From: Sphingomonas sp.
Lineage (GTDB): Bacteria > Pseudomonadota > Alphaproteobacteria > Sphingomonadales > Sphingomonadaceae
Assembly (NCBI GenBank): GCA_030146605.1
Contig: JASLBO010000163.1
Coordinates: forward strand, 1 to 8,565
Reading direction: 5' to 3'
Length of the DNA: 8,565 nucleotides
The position numbers were made by a program, and so were the translations under genes. Shown in pieces: positions 7,037-8,565 of this stretch (position 1 is its first letter; each line of letters starts with the position of its first letter). Below the pieces are notes generated by a model. The model was given only the letters and a program-made list of their open reading frames with translations. It did no database searches and was not told where the DNA came from.

Positions 7037-7537
7037 ATGAAGCAGGTTCTGGGGTTCGGCGTGCTGGCAGTGGCGCTGGGCGGGTGCATTCCGCAGAGCC
7101 GGGTGCCCGCCGGCCCGGTGCCGATCGAAGGCGATTCGATCCGCTATGAGACCGGCCCGTGCTTCGGCGCCTGCCCGGTCTATGCGGTTACGGTGCGCCC
7201 CGACGGCAGCGGCGTGTTCGAAGGCAAGCGCTTCACCGCAGTGACCGGCGCGCGCAATTTCACGCTGAGCCGCGCGCAATATGAGGCGTTCGCGGGCAGG
7301 CTGGCGCCGTATCGCCCGGCGAGCGGCGACGTCCGCTATTCGCACGGCGAGCCCAATTGCGCGAACGCGCCGACCGACATGCCGAGCGTCGACATACGTT
7401 GGACGCGGGCGATCGGCGACAGCCAGGGACTGTATTTCTACCTCGGCTGCCGGCGGGACAATCCGGCGCTCGCCGAGGCGCTGGGTGGAGCGGTCGAGCT
7501 GTTGCCGGTGCAGGAGCTGATCGGCCCGCGGCCCTAG
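7037..7537 (+). CDS. DUF6438-type small lipoprotein
   Basis: A 166-residue secreted protein of unknown function. Residues 1-17 form a likely lipoprotein signal ([17 protein letters not shown]). The lipobox LGGC has Gly at -2, which is less usual, so lipidation at Cys17 is probable rather than certain. The mature part has the DUF6438-like opening: [30 protein letters not shown] (about 35-64), with the Cys-Phe-Gly-Ala-Cys-Pro motif at 42-47. Two further cysteines (108 and 138) would allow disulfides in the periplasm. AAAGGGG ends four bases upstream of the ATG. The gene diverges from rph across 88 bp and precedes hrcA by 174 bp, with a palindromic element in between. It has no known link to RNA processing or heat shock. 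I cannot assign a function. Confidence 0.8.
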   Translation: MKQVLGFGVLAVALGGCIPQSRVPAGPVPIEGDSIRYETGPCFGACPVYAVTVRPDGSGVFEGKRFTAVTGARNFTLSRAQYEAFAGRLAPYRPASGDVRYSHGEPNCANAPTDMPSVDIRWTRAIGDSQGLYFYLGCRRDNPALAEALGGAVELLPVQELIGPRP

Positions 7538-7545
7538 CCCGATAG

Positions 7546-7646
7546 CCCCTCCCCCGACCCCTCCCGCTTCGCGGAAGGGGAGCGATAAAATCCGGCGCGT
7601 GCCACCTTCGCTCCCCTCCCGTTTACGGGAGGGGTCGGGGGAGGGG
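7546..7646. repeat. 101-bp compound palindromic element (REP/MITE-like)
   Basis: Perfect 21-bp inverted repeats, rich in C on the left and G on the right, occupy 7546-7566 and 7626-7646. Inside, each end forms its own hairpin: a 10-bp stem with one mismatch at 7558-7580 (loop TTC), and a 9-bp stem CCCCTCCCG/CGGGAGGGG at 7613-7634 (loop TTTA). The centre (about 7581-7612) is less structured. It begins 8 bp after the lipoprotein stop codon and ends 65 bp before the hrcA ATG. It is built on the same plan as the 5455-5585 element but differs in sequence. It encodes nothing and could end transcription or insulate hrcA. Confidence 0.8.
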
Positions 7647-7676
7647 ATGCGATTGCCGGGAACGATGGGTCGGTGG

Positions 7677-7704
7677 TTGAGGCTGCGGCCACCTTCGCTA
7701 CATA
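7677..7704 (+). promoter_or_regulatory. Weak candidate hrcA promoter
   Basis: TTGAGG (7677-7682) and TACATA (7699-7704) are separated by 16 bp and resemble sigma-70 -35 and -10 boxes, the second only loosely. Transcription would start close to the hrcA ATG at 7712, giving a very short or absent leader. The candidate lies between the palindromic element and hrcA. It is judged by eye only. Confidence 0.25.
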
Positions 7705-7711
7705 GGAGTGC

Positions 7712-8565
7712 ATGACCATCCCCCCGATCCACGAACTCACCGACCGCGCGCGCGACGTGTTCCGGATCGTCGTCGAATCGTATCTCGACAATGGTGCGCC
7801 GGTGGGATCGCGGACGATTTCCAAGATCTCGACGCTCAACCTCTCGCCCGCCTCGATCCGCAACGTCATGCAGGATCTCGAGGAAGTCGGGCTGCTCGCC
7901 GCGCCGCATACCAGCGCCGGGCGCATGCCGACCGACACCGGGCTTCGCCTGTTCGTCGACGGGATGATGCAGGCAAGTGCCCCCTCCGCCGAGGAGCGCG
8001 CCGCGATCGAGGCGCGCGCCGGGCAGACGGGCCCGGTCGAGGAGGCGTTGGCCAACACCACGGCTGCGCTTTCGGGCCTGTCGGCCTGTGCCGGGCTGGT
8101 GCTCGTCCCCAAGGCCGAGCCGGTGCTGCGCCAGTTCGGCTTCGTGCCGCTCGGCCATGATCGCGCGCTCGCCGTGCTGGTCGGCGAGGACGGCTCGGTC
8201 GAGAATCGCGTCGTCGAAATTCCCGGTGGAATCGATCCGGCCTCGCTCCAGCAAGCGGCGAATTACATGAGCGCGATGCTCACCGGCCTGACGCTCGCCG
8301 AAGCCCGGTCGCGGATCGAGCGCGATCTGGGCGAGCAGCGCGCCGCGCTCGACAGCGCCGCCGCCGTGCTGGTCGAGCGCGGGCTGGCGGTGTGGAGCGA
8401 GGATGGCGGCCGCCGGCCGGTGCTGATCGTGCGCGGGCAGGCGCGGCTGATCGATACCGCGGCGACCGAGGATCTCGATCGCGTGCGCCAGTTGCTCGAC
8501 GAGCTGGAAGGCAAGGAGGAGATCGCCCGATTGCTCGACAGCGCCCGCGAAGGCGAGGCGACGCG
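7712..8565 (+). CDS. hrcA: Heat-inducible transcription repressor HrcA, 3'-truncated by the window edge
   Basis: Repressor of class I heat-shock genes (groESL and often dnaKJ) that binds CIRCE operators and is kept active by GroEL. The visible 284 residues stay open to the window edge; family members usually reach about 340-350. The N-terminal winged helix is clear: ELTDRARDVFRIVVESYLDNG (8-28), PVGSRTIS (30-37), LNLSPASIRNVMQDLEEVGLL (42-62) and PHTSAGRMPTDTGLRLFVD (65-83), typical of HrcA. The later part (GFVPLGHDRALAVLVGEDGSVENRVVEIP) fits the GAF-like dimerisation domain. The ATG at 7712 is the first usable start because an in-frame TAG lies at 7703. GGAG ends only three bases upstream, an unusually short spacing. 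I saw no CIRCE site upstream, so autoregulation through CIRCE is not indicated here. Its place beside rph and rdgB is common in alphaproteobacteria. Confidence 0.97.
   Translation, partial: MTIPPIHELTDRARDVFRIVVESYLDNGAPVGSRTISKISTLNLSPASIRNVMQDLEEVGLLAAPHTSAGRMPTDTGLRLFVDGMMQASAPSAEERAAIEARAGQTGPVEEALANTTAALSGLSACAGLVLVPKAEPVLRQFGFVPLGHDRALAVLVGEDGSVENRVVEIPGGIDPASLQQAANYMSAMLTGLTLAEARSRIERDLGEQRAALDSAAAVLVERGLAVWSEDGGRRPVLIVRGQARLIDTAATEDLDRVRQLLDELEGKEEIARLLDSAREGEAT

Noticed and set aside
6949..7089. 47-residue N-terminal extension of rph
   Set aside because: It would overlap the divergent lipoprotein gene and is not family-like. The start at 6948 has a strong ribosome site and the classic MRPSGR N-terminus.
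6238..7149. 303-residue open frame on the plus strand opposite rph
   Set aside because: It mirrors the RNase PH codons in antisense; rph has all catalytic residues in place.
7650..7711. CIRCE operator upstream of hrcA
   Set aside because: GAGTGC occurs at 7706-7711, but there is no matching TTAGCACTC half at 9-bp spacing and no TAA completing the right half.
6953..8254. 433-residue open frame on the minus strand over the DUF6438 gene and hrcA
   Set aside because: It runs antisense through two recognised genes and through a palindromic element. It has no family-like motif.

Overview
The window looks like a high-GC alphaproteobacterial chromosome, most likely a sphingomonad (Sphingomonas or a relative). 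This rests on the RNase PH / RdgB / HrcA neighbourhood, the HrcA and RdgB sequence style, the spinster-like MFS transporter, and C/G-rich intergenic palindromic elements. The genus is inference.

Left part (1-5063, all + strand) is accessory and carbohydrate-related. It starts with an MFS transporter whose 5' end lies outside the window. A gene-poor stretch of about 570 bp follows, with a hairpin and an interrupted palindrome. Then come two tightly spaced genes: a small DUF6250-type lipoprotein, and 14 bp later a 905-residue Tat-exported protein of the PcRGLX/YetA type (exo-rhamnogalacturonan lyase family, PL26-like). The pair reads as an operon for extracytoplasmic handling of a pectin-type polysaccharide or oligosaccharide, with the MFS protein as a plausible importer. 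The actual substrate cannot be read from sequence.

Middle (5064-5593) holds no convincing gene. It has two tandem TTGACAC blocks, an AT-rich patch, a degenerate 11-bp tandem repeat, and a 131-bp palindromic element ending 8 bp from the rdgB stop codon. This is the junction between the accessory locus and the conserved block.

Right part (5594-8565) is core. On the minus strand rph and rdgB overlap by 4 bp (ATGA) and form an operon for RNA 3'-end trimming and nucleotide-pool cleaning. Diverging from them on the + strand is a small DUF6438-type lipoprotein gene. A second palindromic element follows, then hrcA, the heat-shock repressor, cut by the right edge.

The points most worth a second look are the DUF6250/PL26 pair, the two palindromic elements built on the same plan, the 11-bp repeat, and the accessory/core junction itself. 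I found no CRISPR array, tRNA, rRNA, complete insertion sequence or clearly new defence system.
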